64,000 bases of DNA from BOG-908 sp963848205 (GTDB lineage: Bacteria > Pseudomonadota > Alphaproteobacteria > Acetobacterales > Acetobacteraceae), in the NCBI GenBank assembly GCA_963848205.1, contig CAWKCV010000001.1, positions 1 to 64,000 on the forward strand, given 5' to 3'. A program made the translations under genes and the position numbers. Shown in pieces: positions 25,082 through 34,006 of this stretch (position 1 is its first letter; the number at the start of each line of letters is the position of its first letter). The notes beneath the pieces are model-generated. The model was not told the DNA's origin, searched no databases, and saw only the letters and a list, made by a program, of their open reading frames with translations.

Positions 25082-28000
25082 CTATTCCTCGGCTGCCAGA
25101 AGTGCCGCGTTGCCGCCGGCGGCGGCCGTGTTGACTGACACTGTCTGCTCGATGCCGAAACGGCGCAGATAGTCGGGGCCGCCTGCCTTGGGGCCGGTGC
25201 CGGACAGGCCCGAGCCGCCGAACGGCTGTACGCCCACGACCGCGCCGATCATGTTGCGGTTGACGTAGATATTGCCGGTCGAGAGATGGGCGGCGATGCG
25301 CTCGGCGGCCGCATCGATGCGCGTGTGGATGCCAAGCGTCAGGCCATAGCCGGTGGCGTCGATCGCATCGAGCAGCGCGTCCTGCTCGGATGCGCGGTAG
25401 CGGACGACGTGCAGGATCGGGCCGAAGATTTCCGCCTCCAGGTCGCGCACATGACCGAGTTCGAAGAGGTGCGGCGCCACGAAATAGCCGGCTTCGGGTG
25501 CGGTGCCGGCATAGTGGGTGCGCGCCGTCGCACGCATGCGGCCGATATGATCGAGCAGGCGGGCTTTTGCCTCGGCGTCGACGACCGGGCCGATATGGAC
25601 GCTCGGGTCGCGCGGGTCGCCGAGTTTGAGTTCGGCGGCCGCACCGGCGAGCATGGCGATGACGCGGTCGGCGATGTCGTCCTGCACGCAGAGCAGGCGG
25701 AGCGCGGAACAGCGCTGGCCGGCGCTGCGGAAGGCGCTCATCACCGCATCGTCGACGACCTGTTCGGGCAGCGCGGTCGCGTCGACGATCATCGCGTTGA
25801 TGCCGCCGGTCTCGGCGATGAGCGGGACGATCGGGCCGTCTTTCGCGGCAAGCGCGCGGTTGATCGCCCAAGCGACCGGGGTGGAGCCGGTGAAGGCGAC
25901 GCCGGCCACGAGCTTGTGGGCGGCGAGGCGCGCGCCGATGGCGCCATCGCCGGTAACGAGGTGCAGCGCGCTCGCGGGCACGCCGGCCAGGTGCAGCAGG
26001 CGCACGGCCTCGGCGGCGATCAGCGGGGTTTGCTCGGCGGGCTTGGCGACGACGGTGTTGCCGGCCGCCAGAGCGGCGCCGAGCTGGCCCAGGAAGATGG
26101 CGAGCGGGAAATTCCACGGCGAGATGCAGAGGAAGACGCCGCGGCCGCGGTGGCGCAGCGTGTTGCGCTCGCCTGTGGGCCCGGGAAGCGTCTGGCCGGC
26201 GCCATAGAGCGCGCGTGCCTGCTGGGCGTAGTAGCGCAGGAAATCCACCGCCTCGCGGATTTCGGCGACGCCGTCATCCAGCGTCTTGCCGCCTTCGGTG
26301 GCGAGCAGGAAGAGCAGCCGGCCGCGATGGGCTTCGAGTGCGTCGGCGGCGCGCTCCAGTATGGCGGCGCGCTCGTCGGCGGGGGTGCGGGACCAGGCGC
26401 GGAAACCGGCGGTGGCGGCCTGAATGGCGGCGTCGGCGGCCTCGGGCGACGCATCGGTGACCTGGCCGATGATGCGCGCGCCATCGACCGGCGAGATCGC
26501 CGGGCGGGTCTGGCCGGGCTGGACCTCGCCGCCGATGATGGCGGCGGCGGTGGCGGTGGCGTCGTTGCGGGCGATGTCGGCCAGCAGCGTGGCCAGTGCG
26601 GCCGAGCTGCCGAACTCGACGCCGGCCGAATTGCGCCGCCCAGGGCCGTAGAGGTGGTCGGGCAGAGGCAGCGAGGCGTTGCGGGCGCGGGCCGGGGTGC
26701 CGACGATGGCGGCGGGGCGTCGCAGCAGGGTTTCCAGCGGCACGTCCGCGTCGGCGGCGACGCTGACGAAGGAGGAGTTGGCGCCGTTTTCCAGCAGGCG
26801 GCGGACGAGATAGGCGAGCAGGTCGCGATGCACGCCCACCGGCGCGTAGGTGCGCACGGCCAGGCCCGGATGGGCCTCGAGCAGGGCCGCGTAAAGCGCG
26901 TCGCCCATGCCGTGCAGGCGCTGGAACTCGTAGCCTTCGGTGTTGCCGGCGCGCTCGATGACGCTGGCCACCGTGAGCGCGTTGTGGGTGGCGAATTGCG
27001 GGTAGATGCGCGGGCGCTGGGCGAGCAGGCGTTCGGCGCAGGCCATGTAACTGAGGTCGGTCATCGGCTTGCGGGTGAAGACCGGGTAGTCCGCCAGGCC
27101 GCGTTCCTGGGCGCGTTTGACCTCGGTATCCCAGTATGCGCCCTTGACCAGGCGGACCATGAAGCGGCGGTCGAGATGTTCGGCAAGTGCGCCGATCCAG
27201 TCGATCACCTCGCAGGCGCGCTTGCCGTAGGCTTGGACGGCGAGGCCGAAGCCGTCCCAGCCGGCGAGCTGGCGGTCGGCGGCCACCGCGGCAATCACGT
27301 CGAGCGAGAGTTCGAGGCGGTCGGCTTCCTCGGCGTCGATGGTGAAATTCAGGCCGTGGTTGGCGGCGGAGCGGGCAAGGTCGCGCACGCGGGGGACGAG
27401 CTCGTCCATGACGCGGGCGTGGCTGACCGCTTCGTAGCGCGGGTGAAGGGCGGAGAGTTTGACGCTGATGCCGGGGCGGTCGGGCAGCGGCTTGTTGCCG
27501 GCGGCGCGGCCGATAGCCTCGATGGCTTGCGCGTAGCTGGTCTGGTAGTGCGCGGCGTCTTCGGCGGTGCGGGCCCCTTCGCCCAGCATGTCGAAGCTGT
27601 AGCGGAAGACGCGGCCGGCGCGGGATTGGGCGCGGCCGAGCGCTTCCTCGATCGTCTGGCCGAGAACGAAGTGGTTACCCATGACCCGCATGGCCTGCCG
27701 CATGGCGGAGCGGACGGTGGGCAAGCCGAGGCGGCGTACGACGCCGCGCATGATGCCTTCCGGCGTGTCGGTGGCGGTGACGAGGCGGGCGCCGAGGCCG
27801 AGCGCCCAGGCGGACGCGCCGACGAGGAGGGAGTCGGGTTTGCTGTCAGGACCTTGAGCGAAACCGCCTTGGCCGAGCTTGTCTTCGATGAGGCGGTCGG
27901 CGGTGGCGTCGTCGGGGACGCGGAGGAGGCCCTCGGCAAGGACCATCAGCGCCAGACCTTCGGGGGTGGAGAGGGAGTATTCGCGGAGCAGGGCTTCGAT

Positions 28001-28186
28001 GCCGCCGATGCCGGCGGCACTGGCGCGTATGGCGGTGATGAGGCGGTGGGCTTGCACGTCGATGCGGGCTTCGGCGGCGGGCGGGAGTTTGGCCTGGGCG
28101 AGGAAACGTTCGGCGAGCAGACCGTCGTCGGGAGCGTAGGGTGCGTGGAAGGGGGCGGGTTCCGGGCGGGAGAGGGCTGCGCTCAT
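25082..28186 (-). CDS. putA: Bifunctional proline dehydrogenase / L-glutamate gamma-semialdehyde dehydrogenase PutA
   Basis: 1034 residues. PutA oxidises proline to glutamate in two steps. Residues 1 to about 470 form the FAD proline dehydrogenase: FSYDMLGEGART-type block, YAQAIEAIG, ISVKLSALHPRYE, FTIDAEEADRLELSLDV, FMVRLVKGAYWDTEVKRAQ and QFATHNALTVA. From about 530 is the aldehyde dehydrogenase: LCISPWNFPLAIFLGQLGAAL, GVAFTGSTPVAW, AETGGINAMIVD, SAFRSAGQRCSALR (catalytic Cys) and AEIFGPILHV, ending GPKAGGPDYLRRF. It lacks the N-terminal ribbon-helix-helix regulator of enterobacterial PutA. It overlaps the upstream hydrolase by ATGA. Confidence 0.96.
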   Translation of the reverse strand: MSAALSRPEPAPFHAPYAPDDGLLAERFLAQAKLPPAAEARIDVQAHRLITAIRASAAGIGGIEALLREYSLSTPEGLALMVLAEGLLRVPDDATADRLIEDKLGQGGFAQGPDSKPDSLLVGASAWALGLGARLVTATDTPEGIMRGVVRRLGLPTVRSAMRQAMRVMGNHFVLGQTIEEALGRAQSRAGRVFRYSFDMLGEGARTAEDAAHYQTSYAQAIEAIGRAAGNKPLPDRPGISVKLSALHPRYEAVSHARVMDELVPRVRDLARSAANHGLNFTIDAEEADRLELSLDVIAAVAADRQLAGWDGFGLAVQAYGKRACEVIDWIGALAEHLDRRFMVRLVKGAYWDTEVKRAQERGLADYPVFTRKPMTDLSYMACAERLLAQRPRIYPQFATHNALTVASVIERAGNTEGYEFQRLHGMGDALYAALLEAHPGLAVRTYAPVGVHRDLLAYLVRRLLENGANSSFVSVAADADVPLETLLRRPAAIVGTPARARNASLPLPDHLYGPGRRNSAGVEFGSSAALATLLADIARNDATATAAAIIGGEVQPGQTRPAISPVDGARIIGQVTDASPEAADAAIQAATAGFRAWSRTPADERAAILERAADALEAHRGRLLFLLATEGGKTLDDGVAEIREAVDFLRYYAQQARALYGAGQTLPGPTGERNTLRHRGRGVFLCISPWNFPLAIFLGQLGAALAAGNTVVAKPAEQTPLIAAEAVRLLHLAGVPASALHLVTGDGAIGARLAAHKLVAGVAFTGSTPVAWAINRALAAKDGPIVPLIAETGGINAMIVDATALPEQVVDDAVMSAFRSAGQRCSALRLLCVQDDIADRVIAMLAGAAAELKLGDPRDPSVHIGPVVDAEAKARLLDHIGRMRATARTHYAGTAPEAGYFVAPHLFELGHVRDLEAEIFGPILHVVRYRASEQDALLDAIDATGYGLTLGIHTRIDAAAERIAAHLSTGNIYVNRNMIGAVVGVQPFGGSGLSGTGPKAGGPDYLRRFGIEQTVSVNTAAAGGNAALLAAEE

Positions 28187-29145
28187 AGGCTGGCTTTTAC
28201 ACCATCCAGGAAGGTTATGAGAGCCTGGTTTACCTCGTCGGGGCGTTCCTGCTGGACCCAGTGGCCGGCGCCGGGGAGGCTGATTTCCATGCGGAGGTCG
28301 GCGCATTTCTGGCGCAGGTTTTCGAGCTGGCCGGGGAGCATGGCGAGCACCGGCTCGCGGTCGCCGGCGAGGAAGCCGGAGGGTTGGCGGATGACATTGT
28401 CGCCGTAGGTACGGGCGTCGGCGGCGTTTTGCGGGAAGTTGCGATACCAGTTGAGCGGGCCGCGGAAGCCGCCGGCGCGGAAAGCGGCCGCGTATTGGGC
28501 GAGCTCGTCGTCGGACATGAAGGGGAGCGGGCCGGGTGGTGCCTCGCCCATGCTGTCGAGCATGCGGCTGTCGCGCGGAACGTTCCGGCTGGAGCGGGCG
28601 GCGACCCCCTCCCCGCTCGCCATGTAGTAGACGCGCTTGAGGGAGGCGGCGAGGTCGGAGCCCTCGAACTCGGCTTCGGCGACCCCTTCATCCTGGAAGT
28701 ACCGCATGTAGAAAAAGCGGTCGGGGAAGCGTTTGTCGATGATGTCGAAGAACGGGATCGGCGGTGGGCCGCTGTGCGGGACGCTGAGGCAGAAGACGGC
28801 GGCGACCTGCTCGGGGAAGCGGAGTGCGCAGCGCCAGGCGGCGGGAGCGCCCCAATCGTGGCCGACGGCGACCCAACGGACGGCGCCGAGGTGGGTGGCG
28901 ATGCCGGCCATGTCGTCGGCGATGGTGTCCAGCGTGTAGGCGGCAGGGGCGTGGGGTTTATCGCTGGCGCCGTAGCCACGCATGTCCGGGACGGCGACGC
29001 GGTAGCCGGCGACGGTGAGCGCTGGGATCTGGTGCCGCCAGGACAGGCCGAGTTCGGGCCAGCCATGCATGAGGATGACGAGCGGACCTTCGCCCTGGAC
29101 CTCGACGGAGAGGGTGATGCCGTTCGTCGCGATCATCTGGTTCAT
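28183..29145 (-). CDS. Alpha/beta hydrolase, epoxide-hydrolase-like
   Basis: 320 residues with the soluble epoxide hydrolase pattern: LVILMHGWPELGLSWRHQIP (HGxP oxyanion motif), VPDMRGYGASDKPH, the nucleophile Asp in AVGHDWGAPAAW, a lid domain with NWYRNF supplying a lid Tyr, and the catalytic His in PGAGHWVQQERPDEVN. It opens epoxides to diols; the natural substrate is unknown. It is translationally coupled to putA (4-base overlap), an uncommon pairing that hints at joint expression rather than one pathway. Confidence 0.85.
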   Translation of the reverse strand: MNQMIATNGITLSVEVQGEGPLVILMHGWPELGLSWRHQIPALTVAGYRVAVPDMRGYGASDKPHAPAAYTLDTIADDMAGIATHLGAVRWVAVGHDWGAPAAWRCALRFPEQVAAVFCLSVPHSGPPPIPFFDIIDKRFPDRFFYMRYFQDEGVAEAEFEGSDLAASLKRVYYMASGEGVAARSSRNVPRDSRMLDSMGEAPPGPLPFMSDDELAQYAAAFRAGGFRGPLNWYRNFPQNAADARTYGDNVIRQPSGFLAGDREPVLAMLPGQLENLRQKCADLRMEISLPGAGHWVQQERPDEVNQALITFLDGVKASL

Positions 29146-29186
29146 GCTTCATGCCACCATCTGACGGTGGCGATGGCAAGCCGGCG

Positions 29187-29402
29187 TCAGTTGCCGTGCG
29201 GCGGGTCCGATGGCGCATGACGGCCAAAGCCGGGGCGCATCGGCCGGTAGAACCACTCATCGCCGGCGGTTTGGGTGCGCGTTGGCTGGGCGACGTGCAG
29301 ACCCGTGCGCGGCCTGGTGGCACGCTCGATCAGATATCCCATGACGAGGAGCGCGACCGGTGCGACGCCGAGTAGAAAAGCTGTTGTTAACAGAACGACC
29401 AT
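29187..29402 (-). CDS. Small membrane protein
   Basis: 71 residues with one N-terminal hydrophobic segment (LLTTAFLLGVAPVALLVMGY) and a hydrophilic tail (DEWFYRPMRPGFGRHAPSD). No family recognised. It lies between the hydrolase and the divergent DUF1489 gene. Low certainty that it is expressed, but composition and start fit a real gene. Confidence 0.5.
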   Translation of the reverse strand: MVVLLTTAFLLGVAPVALLVMGYLIERATRPRTGLHVAQPTRTQTAGDEWFYRPMRPGFGRHAPSDPPHGN

Positions 29403-29529
29403 GGAAACCCTCTGCCGGCATCGATCGCCCGCGTCGCAAAGCTAAGTCGGCTGGGCAGATTGCAAGTGGGAGATTGCGCGTGGCTCGCATGGCGGTGCGT
29501 CGGGCGGGCTGCGATGCTATCCGGGCAGG

Positions 29530-29946
29530 ATGGGCGTGCACCTGATAAAACTTTCCGTCGGTTCGGCGACAATGGACGACCTGCGAAGGTGGCAGGCGCA
29601 TTGGGGGGAGATGCGCCCGCCGTTGCGACATACGACGCGGCATTTTCCGCGCCGCGCGGCCGAGTTGCTCGATGGCGGGTCGATCTACTGGGTGATCGCG
29701 CGTGTGGTGACCGCGCGGCAGCGATTGCTCGACATTGTGGAGGGCGCGCGGGCGGATGGCTCGCGGGCGTGCGACCTGGTGCTCGACCCGGTTCTGGTGC
29801 CGGTGGCGGGGTTGTTCTGCAAGCCGTTCCAGGGATGGCGGTATCTCGAGGGCGATGCGGCCCCGAAAGACATCGAGGCGGCGAGCGGGGCGGATGAGCT
29901 GCCGCAGGCATTGCGACAGGATTTGGCGAGATTGGGGCTGCTTTAA
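29530..29946 (+). CDS. DUF1489 family protein
   Basis: 138 residues matching the alphaproteobacterial DUF1489 family: HLIKLSVGSATMDDLRRWQA, RHTTRHFPRRAAELLDGGSI then YWVIARVVTARQRLLDI, CDLVLDPVLVPV and KPFQGWRYLEGDAAPKDI. Function unknown. It supports an alphaproteobacterial host for the right part of the window. It has its own start 127 bases from the divergent small membrane gene. Confidence 0.88.
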   Translation: MGVHLIKLSVGSATMDDLRRWQAHWGEMRPPLRHTTRHFPRRAAELLDGGSIYWVIARVVTARQRLLDIVEGARADGSRACDLVLDPVLVPVAGLFCKPFQGWRYLEGDAAPKDIEAASGADELPQALRQDLARLGLL

Positions 29947-30009
29947 CGGCGAATTATCCTGGCGGGTGCAACATGCGCTCGCAGTTCGCAGTTTCGGTGG
30001 AGAGTTCGC

Positions 30010-31476
30010 ATGTTTGCCCGGCCAGTGAAAGACCTGACATCGACGCTTAATTTGGCGGCGTTGGAGGCAGTCGAAGCCAACATCATGATCGCCGATCCGA
30101 ATCTGAACATCACCTACATGAATGCTGCGGCGAAGGACTTGATGCAGGGGGCGGAAGCCGATTTGCGCAAGGAGCTGCCCGATTTCAGCGCAGCGTCGCT
30201 CATCGGCCGCAACATCGACGTGTTTCACAAAGACCCATCGCATCAGCGCGGCATGCTGGAGAGAATGAGCAAGCCGCATCGCGCCGTCATTCGGGTGGGG
30301 GAGCGCACGTTCGACCTGTTCGTGACGCCGCTGACGAGCAAGGGCGCGCGCATCGGCTTTGTGGTCGAATGGGCCGATGCACGCCATCGGCTTTCCAATG
30401 TCGACTTTGCTGCACAGATCGCTGCCATCAGCCGCAATCAGACGATCGTGGAATTCTCGACCGACGGAACGATCATTGGCGCGAACGAAAACTTCCTCAA
30501 TGTGATGGGTTATCGACTGGATGAGATTGTCGGCCGCCATCATTCGATGTTCATCGAAGCCGGCGCTGACAGGACGGCAGCTTACCAGGCAATGTGGACC
30601 GATCTGCGTGCGGGCAAGTTCAAGGCGGGCCAGTTCAAGAGGTTTGCCAAGGGCGGCAAAACGGTCTGGATCGAAGGCGCCTACAATCCGATCTTCGGAG
30701 AGGATGGCAAGGTGATGAAAGTCGTCAAGTTCGCGACGGATGCTTCGGCACAGGTGGAACTGCTTGGAAAGCTGACGGGGCTCGTGGGCGAGATGACGGG
30801 AGCGGTGGAAACCTCGACCGCCCAGGCAACGGAGGCCACGAGCGCGGTGAACAGGACGGCGCAGAACGTTCAGGCGATGGCCGCGAGCTCCGAGCAGCTT
30901 GCCGCATCGATTACCGAAATTGCCGAAAGCATGACGCGTTCACGCGAAGCGACGGAGGCGGCGTTTGCCGAAGCAGTCAACGTCGGCAACAGCACCGAAG
31001 CGTTGGCGCGCGCCGCGACGGAAATGAACGGGATTGTCGGGCTGATCCGCAACATCGCCAGCCAGATCAACCTGCTTGCGCTCAACGCGACGATCGAGGC
31101 GGCGCGGGCGGGCGATGCGGGCAAGGGATTTGCGGTGGTCGCATCCGAAGTGAAGAATTTGGCGATTGCCGCGGCAAAAGCGACCGAGCAGATCACGACG
31201 GAGATCAATGGTCTGCAAAGCACGTCGGCAACGGTGGCAAGTGCCGTGTCGGCGATACGGAAATCGATGACGACGGTGCGGGAAAACGTGACAATGACGG
31301 CTGCCGCAGTCGAGGAGCAGAGCGCGGTGACGCGCGGCATGTCGGACGACATGCGCAGCGCGTCCGAGACGGTAGGGACGGTTTCGGCCAACGTGGAGGG
31401 GATGAGTGTGGAAATCCGCAAGGTCTCGGACGCGGTGTTCCGGACGCAGGAGGCGGCGAAAGTTTTGGCTCGGTAG
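30010..31476 (+). CDS. PAS-domain methyl-accepting chemotaxis protein (soluble)
   Basis: 488 residues and no membrane segment, so a cytoplasmic chemoreceptor. PAS 1 is about residues 12-125 (NIMIADPNLNITYMNAAAKD). PAS 2 is about 130-245, with VEFSTDGTIIGANENFLNVM, GRHHSMFIE and a PAC end. The signalling domain runs from about 260: AMAASSEQLAASITEIAESM and the hairpin tip IVGLIRNIASQINLLALNAT followed by IEAARAGDAGKGFAVVASEV, the MCP signature. PAS 2 of this kind can bind haem or flavin. Repeat element 5 begins 3 bases after its stop. Confidence 0.93.
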   Translation: MFARPVKDLTSTLNLAALEAVEANIMIADPNLNITYMNAAAKDLMQGAEADLRKELPDFSAASLIGRNIDVFHKDPSHQRGMLERMSKPHRAVIRVGERTFDLFVTPLTSKGARIGFVVEWADARHRLSNVDFAAQIAAISRNQTIVEFSTDGTIIGANENFLNVMGYRLDEIVGRHHSMFIEAGADRTAAYQAMWTDLRAGKFKAGQFKRFAKGGKTVWIEGAYNPIFGEDGKVMKVVKFATDASAQVELLGKLTGLVGEMTGAVETSTAQATEATSAVNRTAQNVQAMAASSEQLAASITEIAESMTRSREATEAAFAEAVNVGNSTEALARAATEMNGIVGLIRNIASQINLLALNATIEAARAGDAGKGFAVVASEVKNLAIAAAKATEQITTEINGLQSTSATVASAVSAIRKSMTTVRENVTMTAAAVEEQSAVTRGMSDDMRSASETVGTVSANVEGMSVEIRKVSDAVFRTQEAAKVLAR

Positions 31477-31478
31477 GT

Positions 31479-31522
31479 AAGCAAGCAGTCCTTCTTTGCA
31501 AAAAAGGACCAAAAAACTTCTG
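31479..31522 (+). repeat. Intergenic palindromic repeat, copy 5 (forward)
   Basis: AAGCAAGCAGTCCTTCTTTG, then CAAAAAAGGACCAAAAAAC and TTCTG. It directly follows the chemoreceptor stop and is paired with copy 6 in opposite orientation 41 bases on, between convergent genes. Confidence 0.85.
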
Positions 31523-31563
31523 AAATTTGACGGACGTTTGTAATGAGGTTCGCGACAGCGGAA

Positions 31564-31607
31564 CAGAAGTTTTTGCTTCTTTTTTTCAAAAAAGAAGGCT
31601 TGCCTCC
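31564..31607 (-). repeat. Intergenic palindromic repeat, copy 6 (reverse)
   Basis: Reverse copy that abuts the DUF427 stop codon. The plus strand reads CAGAAGTTTTTGCTTC, TTTTTTTCAAAAAAGAAGGC, TTGCC. The stretch just before it (31550-31567, TCGCGACAGCGGAACAGA) recurs exactly before copy 9. Confidence 0.85.
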
Positions 31608-32102
31608 TTACCAGAACATCGAGCCCGGCCCGCCCTTGAACGGTCCCGCAACGTGGGACGTAATCCAGCCGCCATAAAAGCCGCCGGGCTGAGGTGTCAC
31701 CTGCTCACCATCGACCAGGCATTGATCGAACGGTGATGCATAAAATGCGACGTGATCGCGGAGCATGACGAAGTCAGGTGTTGGATCGCGATATGTCCAG
31801 GCGGCTTGTGGGAAGCATTGATCACCAACGACGACGTCGAAATAATCTGCATGCCCCTTCCATTCGCAGAAAGAACGTTTGAGAGACGGACGCAGCATAG
31901 TGGCCGTCACGTCGGATGGTGGGATGTAGTAGCTGGGTGGGTGGCTCGTCTCCAGCGTGCGTACGCAGTTATGGCTGTCGGCGATTGCCACGCCCCGGTG
32001 GAGGATTTGAATGTGGCGTGCGGTGGCACTGGCGCGCGCGGGCCTTGGATATGCCCATACGCTTTCCTGGCCGGGTCGAGGCGTGTCGGGTGTCGGATGC
32101 AT
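31608..32102 (-). CDS. DUF427 domain-containing protein
   Basis: 164 residues. Family features: ESVWAYPRPARASATARHIQ, IADSHNCVRTLETSHPPSYY then IPPSDV, SFCEWKGHADYFDV, AAWTYRDPTPDF and FYASPFDQCLVDGE. DUF427 proteins are small beta-rich proteins of unknown function, often near stress or redox genes. Its end abuts repeat copy 6, and the TspO gene begins just upstream on the same strand. Confidence 0.88.
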   Translation of the reverse strand: MHPTPDTPRPGQESVWAYPRPARASATARHIQILHRGVAIADSHNCVRTLETSHPPSYYIPPSDVTATMLRPSLKRSFCEWKGHADYFDVVVGDQCFPQAAWTYRDPTPDFVMLRDHVAFYASPFDQCLVDGEQVTPQPGGFYGGWITSHVAGPFKGGPGSMFW

Positions 32103-32111
32103 GCGGGTGCG

Positions 32112-32663
32112 CTAATTCCGCCGCCAGACTTCTTCCTGGAGAATTGCGGCGAACGTCACCCAGGCCAGCAGGGGCATGGCGGCGTAGGCGGCTTTGCGAT
32201 CGACCAAGGCGGCTGTGCCGGCGGTGGCCGAGGCGGTGATGACCATGCCGGCAGTGACGCCCAGCGCTTCGTCCAGACGTTTGCGGCCGAAGAGAACCCA
32301 CGAGAAGCCGCCGATGCCGAGCAGGTTGAGCGACCAGGCGGCGAGCGCTGTTTGGCGTTTTGGGGAGGCGGGCGCGGTCAGCAGGCGATATCCGGCGTAG
32401 GCGAGCAGTGTGTCGAGCGCTGTCCAGGCGATGCCGAACACCGGGCCGGGCGGGGTGAAGGAGGGTTTTCGGAGGGAGGCATACCAGGCGGCGGTGCTTG
32501 GGTGTGTGGGGGACGGGTTCCACTGTGCGCCGAAGAGCTGGGCGGTGGCGACACTGGCGGTGGCGGCTAGGGCGGCTGTGGCTTTTTGCATGAACCAGAG
32601 ACGTTTTGGGGGCGGTTGGGTTTGCCGGCGTGGACAGCGCGATTGTGTGAGGTCTGTTGCCAT
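32112..32663 (-). CDS. TspO/MBR family membrane protein
   Basis: About 183 residues from ATG 32663, or 159 from ATG 32591. Five membrane helices are predicted. NPSPTHPSTAAWYASLRKPS and FTPPGPVFGIAWTALDTLLA are the TspO signature (the conserved PxWxxxLxKPxFxPP-type block). WSLNLLGIGGFSWVLFGRK is the ligand-pocket helix. TspO proteins bind porphyrins and act in tetrapyrrole or stress handling. Neither start has a convincing ribosome site. It is probably co-transcribed with DUF427. Confidence 0.86.
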   Translation of the reverse strand: MATDLTQSRCPRRQTQPPPKRLWFMQKATAALAATASVATAQLFGAQWNPSPTHPSTAAWYASLRKPSFTPPGPVFGIAWTALDTLLAYAGYRLLTAPASPKRQTALAAWSLNLLGIGGFSWVLFGRKRLDEALGVTAGMVITASATAGTAALVDRKAAYAAMPLLAWVTFAAILQEEVWRRN

Positions 32664-32722
32664 GATTGCGCCACAAGCGAGCAAGTGTTGGTCAACCACC
32701 GTTTTATTCTGACACGTTCAGG

Positions 32723-33299
32723 CTAAAACCGAATGTGTTTGCACGGGCCCTTAGCGATGCCCCCGGTCGGCTTGACAAGGTCGCGATCGAAATAGTTATC
32801 GGGACTTCGACCGTAATGGATAGCGTCGGATTGATAGATCGAGAACACGGCAATTCCGTCCTCGTGCGGTTCGGCCGATATATACAAATCGGCGCGCCAT
32901 GAGCGGCACGAGTTTGGGCGCTTGATCGAGGGCCTCGCTCACAATCTTCGCCCGTTGTTCAGCGTCGCAAGATTTTGCGCCCCACTCTAGCAACCGAAAA
33001 TTGTTCGGTTCGACATCGAACAGCAGGCCTTCGAGTGGCCATTCCAGCATTCGCCAGATTCCTTCGATGTCGTACCTCCAATCCCAGGCCATAACCGGGC
33101 GGCGTTCGAGAAAAAGCGATACGAGATCGGGTGGGAAGGTAAGCCCGAACCTCGCTTGAGCGGTATCGAGTTCCGTTTGCGTGTAAGCTTCAGCCCAAAT
33201 GCGGCCTTCTGCACGACGATCGCGCTTGAAATCGCTGATTATCTCCGGACCGACTTGAATGTTGGAAATGTCGCGTGTTGGCGGTTTCAACGTCGTCAC
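32723..33299 (-). pseudogene. SMI1/KNR4-like protein, one-base frameshift
   Basis: The first 140 codons read AQARFGLTFPPDLVSLFLER, RPVMAWDWRYDIEGIWRMLE, WPLEGLLFDVEPNNFRLLEW and APKLVPLMARRF, a pattern of the SMI1/KNR4 superfamily. After RRF the frame is lost, but shifting by one base at about 32884-32890 gives YISAEPHEDGIAVFSIYQSD then AIHYGRSPDNYFDRDLVKP and a stop at 32723, the normal family C-terminus. Members are often immunity proteins of contact-dependent toxins; no toxin gene is seen nearby. Error or real decay cannot be told apart. Confidence 0.65.
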
Positions 33300-33393
33300 C
33301 GTTGTTCAGACTCGATGTCATGCCAACACGTGTCGCGGGTCATGGCGGGCGTGTCGGGATGCGTGGCTGTCCTGTGCGACATACGAGTTTGAC

Positions 33394-33699
33394 CTACGGG
33401 CCGAGATCAGTTGCGACGGACTTAACTGGCGGCACGCAGGCAACTTGCTTTCGCGGCGGTTCGAAACACGCAGGGTCACGTGGACACCGGCCAAAAGCTC
33501 CGGCGGCAAGGCACTCGTGCCACTCCGCCGGACTGGGGCCGCACCAGGCTTTGTGGCCGAAAAGATCGACGCAATTCAACGGCGCATCCAAGGGGATGAA
33601 GTCCCAAGACTTAGCGATGTAGGCGGGTGGAGTGCTTTGCCCAAAAGATTGTAGGGGCAGCGCCAACCACGCGGCACAGAGGGCAATGCGGGTGAACAT
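33394..33699 (-). CDS. Small secreted Cys-rich protein, function unknown
   Basis: 101 residues from ATG 33699 with a Sec signal peptide (MFTRIALCAAWLALPLQSFG, cleavage after SFG or GQS). The mature part holds seven Cys in two clusters (LNCVDLFGHKAWCGPSPAEW; CLAAGAFGRCPRDPACFEPP), suggesting disulfides in the periplasm. Not a family I recognise. An open frame upstream to 33819 is formed by repeat element 7 and is not used. Confidence 0.6.
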   Translation of the reverse strand: MFTRIALCAAWLALPLQSFGQSTPPAYIAKSWDFIPLDAPLNCVDLFGHKAWCGPSPAEWHECLAAGAFGRCPRDPACFEPPRKQVACVPPVKSVATDLGP

Positions 33700-33738
33700 G
33701 CTTATCCGTTGTCTTCGAACAACATCCACTCTACAAAA

Positions 33739-33785
33739 CAAAAGTTCTTTGCTTCTTTCTTTCAAGAAAGAAGGCCTTCCTTTCT
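33739..33785 (-). repeat. Intergenic palindromic repeat, copy 7 (reverse)
   Basis: On the plus strand: AAAAGTTCTTTGCTTC, TTTCTTTCAAGAAAGAAGGC, CTTCCTTTCT. The core is identical to copy 2 over about 40 bases, so the two are recent relatives. It lies between the ybdD stop and the secreted-protein start. Confidence 0.85.
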
Positions 33786-33790
33786 TCTCA

Positions 33791-34006
33791 TCAGCAACAC
33801 CGCAACCCACCACCACCAAACCGTGCCGCTTGCCGCGCGCGGAAGAATGCGTCGCGGGTTAGCGCGGGCGTATCGGGGTGGGTCGCTGTCGTGTGCGATA
33901 GGTACGCGTCGTAGTCGGATACGCCGGCGATGAGTTCGGCGGTGGCGCGGGTGCGGGTAGCCCACGCGGCGAGATCAAAGGTTTGGCCGAAGCAGCGGCA
34001 GATCAT
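33791..34006 (-). CDS. YbdD/YjiX family small protein
   Basis: 71 residues: YDAYLSHTTATHPDTPALTR, DAFFRARQAARFGGGGLRCC is the YbdD/YjiX core, ending in the typical Cys-Cys. These proteins accompany CstA-type pyruvate or peptide carriers and are needed for their activity in enterobacteria. The start ATG 34006 lies inside the end of cstA, a 32-base overlap in a different frame. Confidence 0.88.
   Translation of the reverse strand: MICRCFGQTFDLAAWATRTRATAELIAGVSDYDAYLSHTTATHPDTPALTRDAFFRARQAARFGGGGLRCC

Noticed and set aside
25286..28408. A 1040-residue open frame antisense to putA
   Set aside because: It is Gly/Ala/Val/Arg-rich without any motif and lies exactly opposite a full-length PutA; such frames are expected in high-GC genes.
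33700..33819. N-terminal extension of the secreted Cys-rich protein into repeat copy 7
   Set aside because: The signal peptide begins at ATG 33699; the upstream residues are only the translated repeat and would hide the signal peptide.
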